Source: Litoditis marina
Taxonomy: Eukaryota > Nematoda > Chromadorea > Rhabditida > Rhabditidae
DNA: 64,000 nucleotides
Assembly: GCA_964036275.1 (NCBI GenBank)
Contig: OZ038436.1
Span: 62,001-126,000 of the forward strand
Reading direction: 5' to 3'
This document shows positions 1 to 13,400 of the stretch, piece by piece (position 1 is the first letter of the stretch; every line of letters begins with the position of its first letter). The position numbers and the translations under genes were made by a program. The notes under the pieces were generated by a model. That model did no database searches. It was not told the origin of the DNA and was given only the letters and a program-made list of their open reading frames with translations.

Positions 1-324
1 CAAATCACAGCTAATTAGACGTGCCCGGCTGAGGAATAACGTTATTTGCACGTTGTACTCTGTGTTGACTGGACAGCTAGGCGCGACCGAATGTTTCATC
101 AACGCTTTATAAAGGCAACGTGCAAGAGATGTTAATGGCTGTTTGAGAGAACTTTCGATCCAATATTCATTTCCTTGTGTTTAAATGCTCTCAGCATGAG
201 TGCTGAGTTCTTACAACTTAGTTTACTTACCTAACACTCTCTTTCTGCCTCTCACTATCTCTCTCTCCCTTATCTCCATTCTCTCCCTATTTTCTCTCTC
301 TCCCTCTTCTCTCTCTATCCCATG

Positions 325-425
325 AAGACCCATTCCCTTATATATTAGGTCCGACCGTGGCTTAGAGCAGTAATTGAATGCGCCCAGCTCGCCTTCTAAC
401 CATTGCACTAACCAGCGCACTTCAC
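325..425 (-). repeat. tRNA-like (SINE head-like) sequence
   Basis: Read on the minus strand, the segment contains GCGCTGGTTAGTGCAATGG, which resembles a tRNA A-box/D-arm, followed by a poor B-box candidate. No clover-leaf can be closed, so I call it a decayed tRNA-derived SINE head and not a tRNA gene. A CT-rich tract lies directly to its left. Confidence 0.3.
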
Positions 426-939
426 TTTTCATCAACAAATTGCTTAAATATCTTCTCTGAAACTTACAACTAGACGAGAAACAGCGTCTTTCGTAAGTTC
501 TAGTGAAAATATCGAGAGTTGCACCAGTTTGCCACGGTAGTAAACCGCTAATCTCATCAGTTCCTCATTTCTATTGGTTGCTGACACAACATTGAGAGTT
601 AGTTCATTAACTCTTTATGAGCTTCCCTTGAGAAAAATCATCTGAACTTTTCATATCTCATCAGGTGGAAGTACTAATATAGTTCGTTTCACGTAGTCAT
701 GACCCTCTACAGTAATACGCTCCAAAACCCTTGTCCAAAAAATAACATGTCCAAAACATCAAATTACAGCAAATTTGAATAGGTGGGTCCTACAACTAAT
801 ACCACAAACACGACAAGTTTCGTACCAAAATATTAGATTTTTCACTTACAAAGTTGAATGAGTACTGTAGATCGACTATCGATAGACGAAACGAAGTGTA
901 CGCCGTCTGATCCCAAGTTGTTTCTCGACGAAAACCGCT

Positions 940-1196
940 AAGCATTTTAGACATTTTTTGACATTTCTTAGTTATGCTCTCAACATAGGTGAACATAGGT
1001 TTCCTGATCACCCTAGCGTACTTACTCGGAAAATGAAAGAGAATGTAGACTAGTGCAACACAGTTGTATTCAAAATTGATCAAAGCGTGGTCATTACCAG
1101 ATTCGCGGCCCTTTTATGGCATTTTGGGTCCGCGCTCACTCGATCACCCGAAATCTCCCATTTAGGGGCTAATAGTCCCTTGACTTTTCACCTGAG
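940..1196 (+). repeat. Dispersed repeat, copy 1 (pair at 46936-47294)
   Basis: The right half matches 47140-47294 in the same orientation. Shared blocks include 'cgcggcccttttaggg'-like sequence, 'aggggctaatagtccctt' and a terminal 'ttcacctgag'. The second copy begins with 'aggtgaaaagtcgcgggcc', roughly the inverse of its end, which suggests terminal inverted repeats. The left boundary of this first copy is not clear. Confidence 0.55.
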
Positions 1197-2018
1197 AACC
1201 CTCTTCTAGTAGTTAGAAAAATACATGGTGAATTATTGCACCGCCTACTGTAGAAGTTAACAGATGGGTGGGACTGACCACCAGGAAGCGCTGAGCCTCA
1301 AGCAAATAAATGAAAAGCTCAGCAACTCGAAATTAAACTGATGTAATTAGATTGATAGGAATGAAAAAAGAAGTGCTACGTTTCGCCTCTACCCCAGACG
1401 TAATCACATAAATCTTGATACCTTTTCCCTGAGGCTCCTCAGTGAAAGGAAATCAGATATGTCCGATTGGACTGTTTATATTTATAACGGAGCTATTTTG
1501 GAAAAGCCGTTCAACTAATGATGACAGCAGTCAAAACAATAGTACAATGTACAAATATAAGTTTTGTAAGACTACTTTTGCTTTCTTAATATTTGGTTTC
1601 AAGTGAGAAACATCTTCACGAAAGATAATAGTTCAATTGGATTCTGGTCTTTTCCGCTAATTTGTTATGAAGTCTTTTGGTTCTACTCAGATTTCATATG
1701 TACCATCTTTCTCAAAAAAGTACTTGCCAAACTTCCTAGAAAAACCCTTTTTCCCGTTCCGCGTTTCTACAAATACAATGTTTAAACGGCATAAGCAAGA
1801 TTTCATTTAACTTTCAATCTGATAAATAAAACAATTACACCTAAATTTAGAAAAAATAATGTTCGCATGATAGATAATGATACATTTTATATAGAACTGA
1901 ATGAAAAAGAACACAGGGAAAAGCTGTAAATGTTTCAGGAAAACTAGTTATATGTTTCACAAATAGCAATGTTTTGTCGCTTTATGTTTTGTTCAATTTT
2001 CTAAACGCATTATTACAG

Positions 2019-2074
2019 GACCGTTGTTGAACCAAAATACGCCGAGATTGCCACTCCCATGTCGCCAAAACAAG
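2019..2074 (+). CDS. MAPK8IP1: JIP1: first visible exon (linker)
   Basis: The exon starts after 'tattacag' and ends CAAG|gtgaga. It reads [18 protein letters not shown], with one base carried in and one carried out. That phase matches the next proposed exon at 8087. There is no domain here and the assignment rests on phase and splice sites, so it is less certain than the SH3 and PTB exons. Confidence 0.6.
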
Positions 2075-5000
2075 GTGAGACGAACGTTTCATGGCTTCTA
2101 TAGAATAGGAAGATGTCACTTTAGATGATGTCACTTTTAATCAATACTTTCTGGATAACTAAAGTATTAAAGTAAATTGTGAACCATTTGAAATTTTATG
2201 GCTTCGATTATTTCTATCTATGTTTCTCTCCCTTTCTCTGATGAGCGAGTGCCACATTTTTGAATGTAGATAAATGAATACAATAAATAAATTACCGAAG
2301 ACGACATAATCTAGCATAACATCTTAAAAGACTACGTACCTAAATGATAGATGGAATTCAATCAAAATCAGCAGAACATTGTCGTGAAAATATGTTTACA
2401 TTGATTGTACCAAATCGTGAACATGTGGAGTAGACGGGTCCTTTTAAATACAAACAGTAAAACATTGAGTTGTCCTTACCTATCAGCCATTGATTATGTA
2501 CTGTCCCAATAACTCTCGTTCTCTGTAGTTTCTTCTCGCTGCTCCTCTCTCTCTCCCTCTCTCTATCTTCTCTCTCTTCCTCTTGCTCTCCTCTTTTTCT
2601 CCTCCTCTCCTCTCTCCCTCTCTTCCCGCTCCCTCCCTCTCTCTTTTTCTCTCTCCCTTCCCCTCTCTCCCCCCCCCCCTCTCTCCCCCTCCCTCTCCCT
2701 CCCATTCTCTCTCTCCTCTCCTCTCTCCCTCTCTTCCCGCTCCCTCCCTCTCTCTTTTTCTCTCTCCCTTCCCCTCTCTCCCCCTCTCTCCCCCTCCCTC
2801 TCCCTCCCATTCTCTCTCTCCTCTCCTCTCTCCCTCTCTTCCCGCTCCCTCCCTCTCTCTTTTTCTCTCTCCCTTCCCCTCTCTCCCTCCCCCTTTCTTC
2901 CCCTCCCTCTCCCTCTCTTCCCGCTCCCTCCCTCTCTCTTCTTCTCTCTCCCTCCCCCTCTCCCTCCCCCTCTCCCTTTCCCTCTTTCTCCCATTCTCTC
3001 TCTTCTCTCCTCTCTCCCTCTCTTTCCGCTCCCTCCCTCTCTCCTTTTCTCTCTCCCTTCCCCTTTCTCCCCCCCCCTCTCCCTCTCCCTCTTTCTCCCA
3101 TTCTCTCTCTTCTCTCCTCTCTCCCTCTCTTCCCGCTCCCTCCATCTCTCCTTTTCTCTCTCCCTTCCCCTCTCTCCCCCCCCCCCTCTTTCCCCCTCCC
3201 TCTCCCTCCCATTCTCTCTCTCCTCTCCTCTCTCCCTCTCTTCCCGCTCCCTCCCTCTCTCTTTTTCTCTGTCTCTTCCCCTCTCTCCCTCCCCCTCTCT
3301 CCCCCTCCCTCTCCCTCTCTTCCCGCTCCCTCCCTCTCTCTTCTTCTCTCTCCCTCCCCCTCTCCCTCCCCCTCTCCCTTTCCCTCTTTCTCCCATTCTC
3401 TCTCTTCTCTCCTCTCTCCCTCTCTTTCCGCTCCCTCCCTCTCTCCTTTTCTCTCTCCCTTCCCCTTTCTCCCCTCTCCCTCTCCCTCTCCCTCTCCCTC
3501 TCCCTCTCCCTCTCATTCTCTCTCTCCTCTCCTCTCTCCATCGAGAACCGCTCCTCCAGATCGATTTCTCTTCACCCCTCTTCCTCCACCCTCTCCGAAT
3601 CTTGTAACAACCCCCCATCTGGTCTTCATAAACAATCCTTTTATGCCATAATCCCTTCTCTTTCTAAGAAGCCGTCTTCAAAATTGCCATTTCTCATAGA
3701 ACATGTCAAGCACATTTCCATTTTTATGGAATTGCGGCTCTATATACATAATGTTGTCGTTCGAACTCTTCGTGAAAATAACCCTTGTTCAACACAGCAG
3801 AATTCAGAAACGTGCAATGACAAAGTGCACGATGCCTGATGATGCTTACTTCACGTGACAGTTTACTATACTTTTAGACTTGGGGCCTTCGCTGTAATAC
3901 ACACAATTTTGGATTCCCAATCTGTATTCTACTTTCGGGAAGTTATTCTATGTTTCGGCAAAATTTCACACAATTTCATACTTTTCTGAATTGAAACAAG
4001 GCGTGTCTTTAAAGAAGGACGATTATGTGGACGAATCCCAACGATTCAGTCCTTTAAATCGCAATACAGTTTTCAATTGCAGTTCAAAGAACCGATGCGT
4101 CGGGATTGGTCCACATTATCGTCCTACTTTAGTCAGTAGAACAGTTTGTGCTGAGAACACACACGATTCACGGAGAAAATTAGGCTTCCATGTGAAACAA
4201 TCAAACTTATTCTACTTTATTAGCAAAAAAGCTTCATCATGGGAATGACCTGTGACAACGTTTATTATGTATTATATTTTTTTCACAGTTCAGTTTACTA
4301 CTAGTATAATATTCAGTCACGTGAAAGGTGTAGATTGTAGAACGTGTCTGAACTTAAATGTCCAACTTTAGGCTGCTGCGCCCACAACTGGCCGTTTTGG
4401 CGGTTTACACATGCAACCAGGTTGCATGCAACCAACATGCAACCGGGTTTCATGTGTAAAGAAAATTCGGTTGCTTTCGGCTGCCTTTCAAATGCAACCA
4501 TACCCCAAATTTTTGAACATTTTCCTATTTTTAATGTAATTTGGTTGCTTTGGTTGCATTTGGAAAGCAACCAAACTGTCTTCACACATGCAACCCGTGT
4601 GCCGGAAAACATGCAACCCGTGTGCCGGAAAAAACCGCACCTAGTATGTTTTAGATACGTTTACCACGCGGGTTGGCTCGTTTTGATGACCTTTTTCGGA
4701 TGATTATTGTAGTTTGGTTTGTACTTTGTTGGAAGAGAATAGAAAACTTATTGGAACCTCGCTCAATTTACATAGATTTTCGCATTCGAATGACTGAAAT
4801 AGAAAGCGTGCGAATTATGAAATTAAGACTGAAAGTAAGACGAGCTAGTTTTAGTTCTGAATTAATGTCATGTTTAAATTATATTAGTAAATAAAGTAGT
4901 TAGGTGAAGTTGAAAACTTGGTTTTTCAAGTATGATTCCTTGATTGATTAAATTCTTGAATCGCGTTATATAGTTCACGTCATTTCTACTCCAACTCTTA

Positions 5001-6922
5001 CTACACATTCAAACCAGTGCCCTTTCCTGATGCAAACTTTAACTTCTCGAAAAAAAATGTTTTGCATTCTCTCTCTGATAAAGAATCATAATCTGAAGCA
5101 AACAATTCAAACCTCCCCGATAAGTATTTACGTTAGAAAAACGGACTCAAGATTTTTTGTCTTCCTGTAGCAGTCTCCGTAGGAATGCAAGTGGCTAAAT
5201 TTTGGGTTGTTGGATGTTCAGTGCGAATTGAGTTGATTTGCGAAGAATTTTGTGAAAGATACATTTTCAATTTTGGGTGTTCAATAAAGCACTCAGTTAT
5301 TTCGGCATTATTTTGATATTATTTAAACTCTTAATTCATCGGTCAATTCCAATTTATACCCTATTTTAAACTTGTTCTCTTGATATCATTTGAAAAATGA
5401 AGTCAATCCATAAGGTAATAAGCCATCAATTGTGCGAGCAACTTGTGTTTTCACCAACGCCCGGTTTACGAAATGCATGTCACCACCCCTCAGCCTGCGC
5501 CGTATTTAATATCGGTTTCATGAAAAAGAGTGCACAAACCAGAGACGGAGAGTTTTTGCTACGTTTTGTGACGTTTGACCTCATGTGATAGTCAATTTGG
5601 CCATTTGGCACCTCCGTCAGGTACATCAGCGACATATATGTGAGAGTTGGTTGGCTTTGGGGGATTGCTACGCCGGCCGGTTGCTTGTGTAATTGGCCAA
5701 ATGTTTCTGCTACAAGTGTGGAAAAAAACCGGGCAAACACACCGCGGTGTTTATTTTCTGCTATGTTCGTAGTTTGTAGTCTGGTACGCTGTATTTATAA
5801 TGAGATTAAAGTACAACTCTATACTAGAAGTCAATTGAATATTTACGTAAAGTTAGCATTCTAATGAGGCATCGTGCACTTTGCCATTGCACGTTTCTGA
5901 ATTCTGCTGTGTTTAACATGCTGCACGTGACTGTGCAATTGACTAACAGTATAATACTTGTCTGAAGACAACAGAAATGTTGACGTGGTCGTATGTTTCA
6001 GTCACACTTTATAATAAAGGGCTCTGCGATGATATCAATGCTGTGACTTCACCGACTCACTGACACTCAAGGACTCAAGTTCACTATTTAGTTACATAAT
6101 ATAGGAAGGGTGATTGAATCGCAAAAAGTAGAGAATTCAACAGAAGAATTGGACTAACAGCGTACAACTCAAGTTTGATTTCATTTATGGTCACATGGGG
6201 AGTCGTTTTCAGCGGCAAATTGGTTTCGGCGTATTTGGTTCCCTGAAGTAAACAAAGTTATCTAGTAAACAAGGTTATGGATGACGTTTTTTGAAGAACA
6301 TAGACCATAAAATAGTATTCAGACGCTGTTCTTATTTGCTCACTCTCTCTCCGTGTCTTTTTCTGTGCTTCTCCGTGCATCTACCCCTGATTATCTCTCA
6401 CCCTTGCCCCCTCTTTCTTTTTCTTTTTCTAATTCTCTACTTCTTGCTCTGTATCTCTTTTCTAATTCTACGTGCATCTTTCTCTTAGATTTTCTCTGCT
6501 TCTCTCTCTGTTTCTGTTTCCGTTTCTCCCTCCCTCTCCCCCTCTCTCCCTCCCTCTCTCTCTCTCCATTTCTCTCTCTTTCTCTTTCTCTTTTTCTCTC
6601 TCTCTCTCTTTCTCTCTTTCTCTCCCTCTCTCCCTCTCTCCCTCTCTCTGTTCTTTGTTCGACACCCTGTTGTCTCATCAAACCCTCTCTCTGATTTAGC
6701 TCCAAAACGAGCCTGTCTTATGGGCTGTAATGGAAGCGCAGCTGAATGCTTCGGCTACAGTATTTATGTGTGCTATCCATTTCGAATGCTTCTCGAGCTG
6801 CCTCATTATGAGACGAGCACATAAGGCGTGGGGTGTCAGGCCTATTCTCCAAGGAATTCACCCCAAAACACACACTGATTTTGATTTAAAGATGGATAAT
6901 ACTAGAGAGAGAGAGAGAGAGG

Positions 6923-6982
<60 letters not shown>

Positions 6983-7406
6983 AGGATAAGTAGATATGGT
7001 AGAACATACGTTTCAAGTTCAATAATATACCCAAGTAATGTGGCAAACAAACTATTAGTTGACTTCCAATTCCTAACATTAAATAGAAACCGTGAAACAT
7101 TCATGCACGCATCACTATCATTCCCTTCTCTCCTCTTCTCTCTCTCTTTCTCTCTCTATCCTTCTATCTCTTTCTGTCCTCTCTCTATTTCTCTCTCTCT
7201 CTCTCGGTCTCTCTCACTGTCTCTCTCTATCTCTCTCGTTCTCTCTCTTACCCATTTCCCTTCCATAATCGGTTTATTTTCCTTTAGCGAGCGTTCATTA
7301 AGGGTCTGCCTTCAATTGATTAGCCTCTAGGCATTTTGGACCATAAGCATTCGGCTACAATTTACAATGAAACCGACGTCATATTCTCTCTTTCTCTCTC
7401 CTTTTT

Positions 7407-7495
<89 letters not shown>

Positions 7496-10400
7496 TTCTT
7501 TCCCTCTTTTATGTACAGCATAGGTTGAGAAAAAATGAGTTTAAACCATACAGAGAACTTGTAGCTTCACGGAACTTGTAATTATCCAATGCTTTTTCGT
7601 CCAAAAAATTTAAAACAAGACATTATTCTCTAAAAATTTCTATAATCTTGTATTTAAAGCAGGACGGTCATGTGGACCAATCCCGTGCCAACGATCCTTT
7701 AAACTGCATGTGGAAAGTATATTGCAGTTTAAAGGACTGAAGCGCTGGGATTGGTCCACATAATCGTTTTTCAACTGATGATTTATAATAGTAATGTTGT
7801 TCTCAGAGGGTTGGGTCATAATCAGTTTTTGTATTACCATCTATCGCTGTTCTTAACTGGTTGTTGAAACTTTGCTTCAATTACAGAAAAATGACAATTC
7901 TCACAGTTCTTTCAAATCACCAGTTCCTATATGCTATCATAGAAGCCTATATGTTTTCAACAACAACATTTTTCCAAACTTCATTATATTCAATTAGGTG
8001 ATTTACTGTATTCCAACTCTCTGTTTCAAATAAAGATAGTGGATACTGTATTCTGGTGATTTCTCTGTTAATCTGCGTCTCTTTAGTGTTACCGTCCCCT
8101 CACTCGTCGGGTCGCCGTCTGCCCGCCCTGCCCCTCCACTCCTCCATACTCTCTCGCCTGCCCAACATGAGTGTCCCGCCACCGCCGCCCAAGAGCGACC
8201 ACACACTATGTTTTATAGAAGGTCAGAATCGGTTCGAAGAATTTATTTGGCAATATTTATATACATGACGCAACATTTGACTGACCTAAAATGGTAAAAA
8301 GCGACCACACACTGTGTTTTATAGAAGGTCAGAATCAGTTCGAAGAATTTATTTGGCAACATTTATATACACGACGCAACATTTGACCGCATAGTTGATC
8401 GAAAACCAGGATACACTGTGTTTTATAGAAGGTTGGAGGTAATTTATCGAAGAAAAAACATTTATATACACGACGCTACATTTGACCGCATCTGTTTGGT
8501 TTTTATTGAAAATTTATGGAGAATCAAACGAATTCTTTGGATAAAGTTGAATTTATACACACAACGCAACCTTTGACCCGCAGTTAATTGATGGGAAGCT
8601 ACCAAAACCATACACTTTATTTTATAGAATGTTGAAATTGTTTTCTTGTTTGATGTGACTTTGAAGAAAGGAACCAAGTTTTCGAAACATGCAATACTTG
8701 TATACACGACGCAACATTTGACTGCCGTACAACGGATTCTTGGGAAAAAGTAGCTTTTACAGTTGATTTTGAACGTATCGTGGTCAGAAATGACACGGGT
8801 TTCCTTGTTAAAAGTTGCCTATTTATTGCAGTGTTCCAGATACATCGAAACGACGGAAATTTAAACATGTATTTTTAGGACAGCTTTTTCGAATTGTTTA
8901 TTTTGTAGTTATTGAATTGTCAGGAATGTCCGATTCGGCCATGGCTCGAAGTGTAATGGAGGATTCTTACTACGAAGACGACACCATCAACGGGAACTCA
9001 TACAGAAGACAGAGAAAGTGTAGGTCAAATCAATCAGTCACAAAAATCAATATTCGATGAATTCGTGTATAAGTTTGGCTTGAACCTAAAATTTACTGGA
9101 CAAGTCGTGGATGCCATTCATTCTGTAACTTGTGATCGGAACCAATTTCCGTCACCTTTGTACCAGCCACTGCAGCAATCGAATATTGCAAAAAACTGGC
9201 CATCAAATGTTTAATGAAAACTTGTTATGTAATATAAATTTTGATCGATTGCTTTTTGGTAAGATTGGTATTGATAGGATTGATCAAAGTACTACAATGG
9301 ACATGCAACAGTTCCGGAGAGTTTGAAAAACAATTTTTTAACTTCATTCTGGAAAAGATGAATAGGATTTCGATTAAAACGAAAGAGCGTTTGATATACT
9401 AAGTCAATGTTCCTTGTTTTTTCGCACTCAAATGTTTCAGCCTTCTTCTCGCCGGACGATTCGTCGGGAGTCTCGTCGTGTACAACGTCTGACAGTATTA
9501 CCCCCACCCATCGAGTACAGTTCTCATTCATACCAAGGTGGGGAATGAAGTTAATGATTTGAAAATCGTACGGACACAAATATGCATTGTTCAAATCAAT
9601 TAATGAACTATCACAGAAACTATTGATTTCGCAACTGTGAATTTCACGGAAACCCACGCTGTAATTTCGCCTCACTACAGTTCGTTTCATTCCCACTGAG
9701 ACCCATTGGCATCGTGCCAAGATTTTCGGGTAACTATTCCTTGGAGCAGACATATGTGTTCCGAGGCATTTTTTGCTTGCGTGTTTTCATGAAACTGAAC
9801 AACTACTAACAGAGATTTCCAGTTATTTATAAAACTCCAAAGTGATGAAAAATAGCTTTGAATATTTATTGGCACGCTGCGAAGTCTCAGTAGGAATTAT
9901 CGGAACGATATACCGTGTTTGAAGTTTGATCCCGTTGCTTTTTGATTGAAAAGGGTGAAGAATGGCGTATACCGTATATAGAAATCAAAGTAAAATGAAT
10001 ATTCGGTCTTACCTTGTGTTTTCTCTTCGTGATAATTTAGGAAACTATTTGATTTGGAAGTATTGATTTGGAGGTATACTCAGACAGATTCCTGCCAATT
10101 GGCATGCCAATTTTTACGTTAGGCTGCCAACTTCTGCCAATTTCGCATTTTTCGTGCGACGTCACCTAGCCGAAAATCAGTTTTTCAAGGCGACAAACAT
10201 TGAAAAATGTACACAAATGTCCATATACGACATTTTAAAGTCAATGGTTGGGGTATAAACCATACGAGATGAAACCAAACCGATTCCCTACCTAAAGCAA
10301 ACCATACCGAAAGGGTGAATACATACCTACCTCGAAACATACAAAGTACTCACTACTGACATGTGTTTTTCACCGTGACTGTCTCGCATTCACCATATTC

Positions 10401-13400
10401 CGAACAAAAAACTGTTGAGAAGAACAGGTGAATGCATATTCGGTGTTGATTAAGGAGGTCGGTAGGGTTTCACCCCCTCGGTATGGTTTGCTGTCGGTGG
10501 GGGTCGGTATGATTTTACCTCGGTATGGTTTGTTTATAGTCGACCTCCATGGGAAGATTTATTTACATATCATCATCAGATGGAAATAGTATTTTCATCC
10601 CATGAACACGTAAGAGACAAAACCTGTTTTCTACCCTATTACTATAAAAAAAAAGGTTTTTTTTCCTGAAACTTCACTCTGAGAAACCTCCTTGTGTACT
10701 GTTCCAGTCGTATTACTGCTTTTCTTTAGTTATTAAGTAGTTTTCAGCAGCTTTTTCCTTTAAACTTGAATTTTTGGATTACGGTATCTCTGCCAATTAG
10801 CGCTAACTCCTGCTAATTGGCGCCAATGTTTCTGAGTACGATTCCTTGCATTACCGAAATTCAAAATCAATTTGTAACCAACTCCCCGTGTCCTATATTG
10901 AACAAACGAATGGGAATTTTCATACTTTCCCAATAAACACCACGGTCTCGAGTAATTTTTTTTCATTTCGCACTTTTCTCTTTCTCCTATGAGCAACAAA
11001 AAATATGAAAAACAGATGAAAATATGTAAATATGTAAATAAATAAATTTCAGGCACGGCGACGAGGTCCTGCTTGACGTGGGGGACGCAGTCCACGTGGA
11101 ACGAACTTGCGAGGACCACTGGTGTTTCGGTGAGCAATTGAAACAACTATATACTGTTAGTCAATTACACAGTTACTGGGAAACATTTCTGCCGATGCCG
11201 AGCCGGTTGGTTGCCGATGCCCTGCCATAAGGATGCCGTTTTGACCAGTCAGCTCGACGCCGGCAACCACCCGGCATGGCATCGGCAACCAATGGGCGCG
11301 CCGCTGATAACAATTCATAATGTTCATTCGTTTCGTTCTTATAGACTATTTATCAGTTTATTACTATAACAATAAAAAAACAAAGTTAAATTGTAATGAA
11401 ATTATACTTTTATTCATAAAACATGACATAAACACATAATTTTATCACTTTAAAATATATACAAGTACACGTAGAGCTAGATAGGTGCATTCCAGTCTTC
11501 ACTCGTCCATAGCTGATGAATTCGACCTGAAATGTAAAAACTAAAGAATCTGAATGAAATGCACATACAGACCTCGGCAAACATAGATGATAACGTGAAA
11601 ACTGGAGTGAATGATTCTGTTTATCGCAATCTCGCTAATTTACTATGTTGATTCGAATACATCGAACTGACGGTATTTAATTGAAAAAATAATGTTGTTT
11701 CTTTCTTGAAGAACAGTAACTCAGTTACAACTTAGCGGTCAAAAATAACTGATTCCATAATCCATGAAAATCGGAAAACGTGTTACTTTTTTGCCAAACG
11801 ATGAAATATGTCTTTTTTATGCAAAATCATTACCTATCACGTGATTCTATGTGAAAAAAACGCACTACTCTTTGCGGATCAGTCGAACCTTAGTGGTGTA
11901 TGAAAAAACATACCCACAATAGGAAAACTTCGAGGTCGCGATCACTAATGAACACACAGAATACATCACTCACACACCTTCATTCCAAGCACAACCCCAT
12001 GAGAAGACGAAACACTGCATTCGATTTGATGAAATTGATGAAAAAGGAGCAGCAACCCTAAATCATAAACACGTTCTTCATAAGATCACAAGGAGTGTAC
12101 GAAACAGAAAACCAGTTGCTAAACCCAACAATTCGGTGTGGAAGCCCCCGTAAAATTAGATTACAACTCAAAATAAACCGACACCGGTAAAGTTGTCCGA
12201 AAAGCCATGAAAATCGAACAACATGTTACTTTTTCCACCGAAAACTATGTCTGTTTTTGATGCAAATCATTACTTATCATGCGTTTCAATGTAAAAACGC
12301 ACTTTAATAGAAGCCAATTAAACAGTCACGTAAAGTTAACACTCTAATGGGATATCGTGCACTTTTGTCATTGCACGTTTCTGACTTCTACTGTGTTTAA
12401 CATGCTTCACGTGACTGTACAATTGACTACCACTATACTCTTTGTGGATTAGTCGAGCGTTACTGGTGTATGAAAACAAAGAATTTACCTTGCTCACACT
12501 ATCACTATACCGTAAATTTCATTATTCAAAAAAAAACAGAAGTAACCGAGAGCTAAACTAACCACTAATGGGCTTCCTGAAGATATTGCTGGGGGATCGG
12601 ACGTGATCCGTGCAGAAGGTGGACAGACACTCCGATCATCTTCTGTAAAAAGCCCATGAACAGAAGCACCACCAACTAAATAACACATATAACAAGTGAA
12701 TTATGCGAAAAAGCCGGCTGATATGATTTTTCTATAAATACCCGGAGTGGCTGTTGGCATACACTCCGAATGTTGTCGGAGCATCCACAAAAATTGGAAA
12801 AACGAACTACTTTTCCGCCGAAAACGAGAGATTTTGCCTACTTTTTTATGCAAATTCATTCAAATAGTCCGATTTTATTGCAATACCGATAGAAATTCAT
12901 GATTAACATCAAAATAAAATAAACTGACCCAAAAGTTTTAGCCGGTGAATCCGGACCGACGATTCCGGCGCAAAATCACGTTGGATTTTGCAATGATAGA
13001 GATAGATTTCAGCACATCTGAAAATATGAATTAACTTGTTATCAGAAACCTCAACCGTCCGTAAAACTGTGTACTATATTGAAATGTACTTAAAACCCGC
13101 GATAATTCGTCTCCATAGTTGCTTGAGATGGCTTTAAATTTCCCAATTAAGATAGTAAGTAGATTCTATCCTTGAACTTGAAATAAACAACATTTAAGAT
13201 TACGTGACAACTCCTCCCTCCCCCGTGTCACGGCCGGACAACTCCCCATTCAACATAATTTTAGAATAATTACGGTCATTTTTCGAACTAAATACATCAC
13301 ATTCAGAAATACATAGTTTGTAAAAGCTTTAGGAGATAATTAGCTCCGTAGATATTTTCCTTTAAAAAAAACATGAATTAGCGATAAATGGATTCCCATT

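Larger units (their letters stand above)
1..2018. other. Intronic or 5' flanking DNA of the JIP1 gene
   Basis: I see no convincing exon here. The stretch holds a CT-rich patch near 238-320, a tRNA-like sequence on the minus strand near 325-425 and a dispersed repeat near 940-1196. Since the first recognisable exon of the JIP1-like gene begins in mid-codon at 2019, most of this stretch should be intron. The upstream exons of that gene, which in relatives carry the JNK-binding region, lie outside the window. Confidence 0.6.

Noticed and set aside
2358..3839. Long open frames (up to 418 codons) on both strands
   Set aside because: They are Arg/Glu/Gly or Ser/Pro/Leu repeats that follow from the CT minisatellite, and are open in several frames at once.
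4344..4703. 119-codon plus-strand and 99-codon minus-strand open frames
   Set aside because: Both lie in the TGCAACC-rich repeat, which recurs at 63808-64000.
6353..7581. Several Ser/Leu- or Arg/Glu-repeat open frames
   Set aside because: Products of CT/GA microsatellites, with no codon bias or splice logic.
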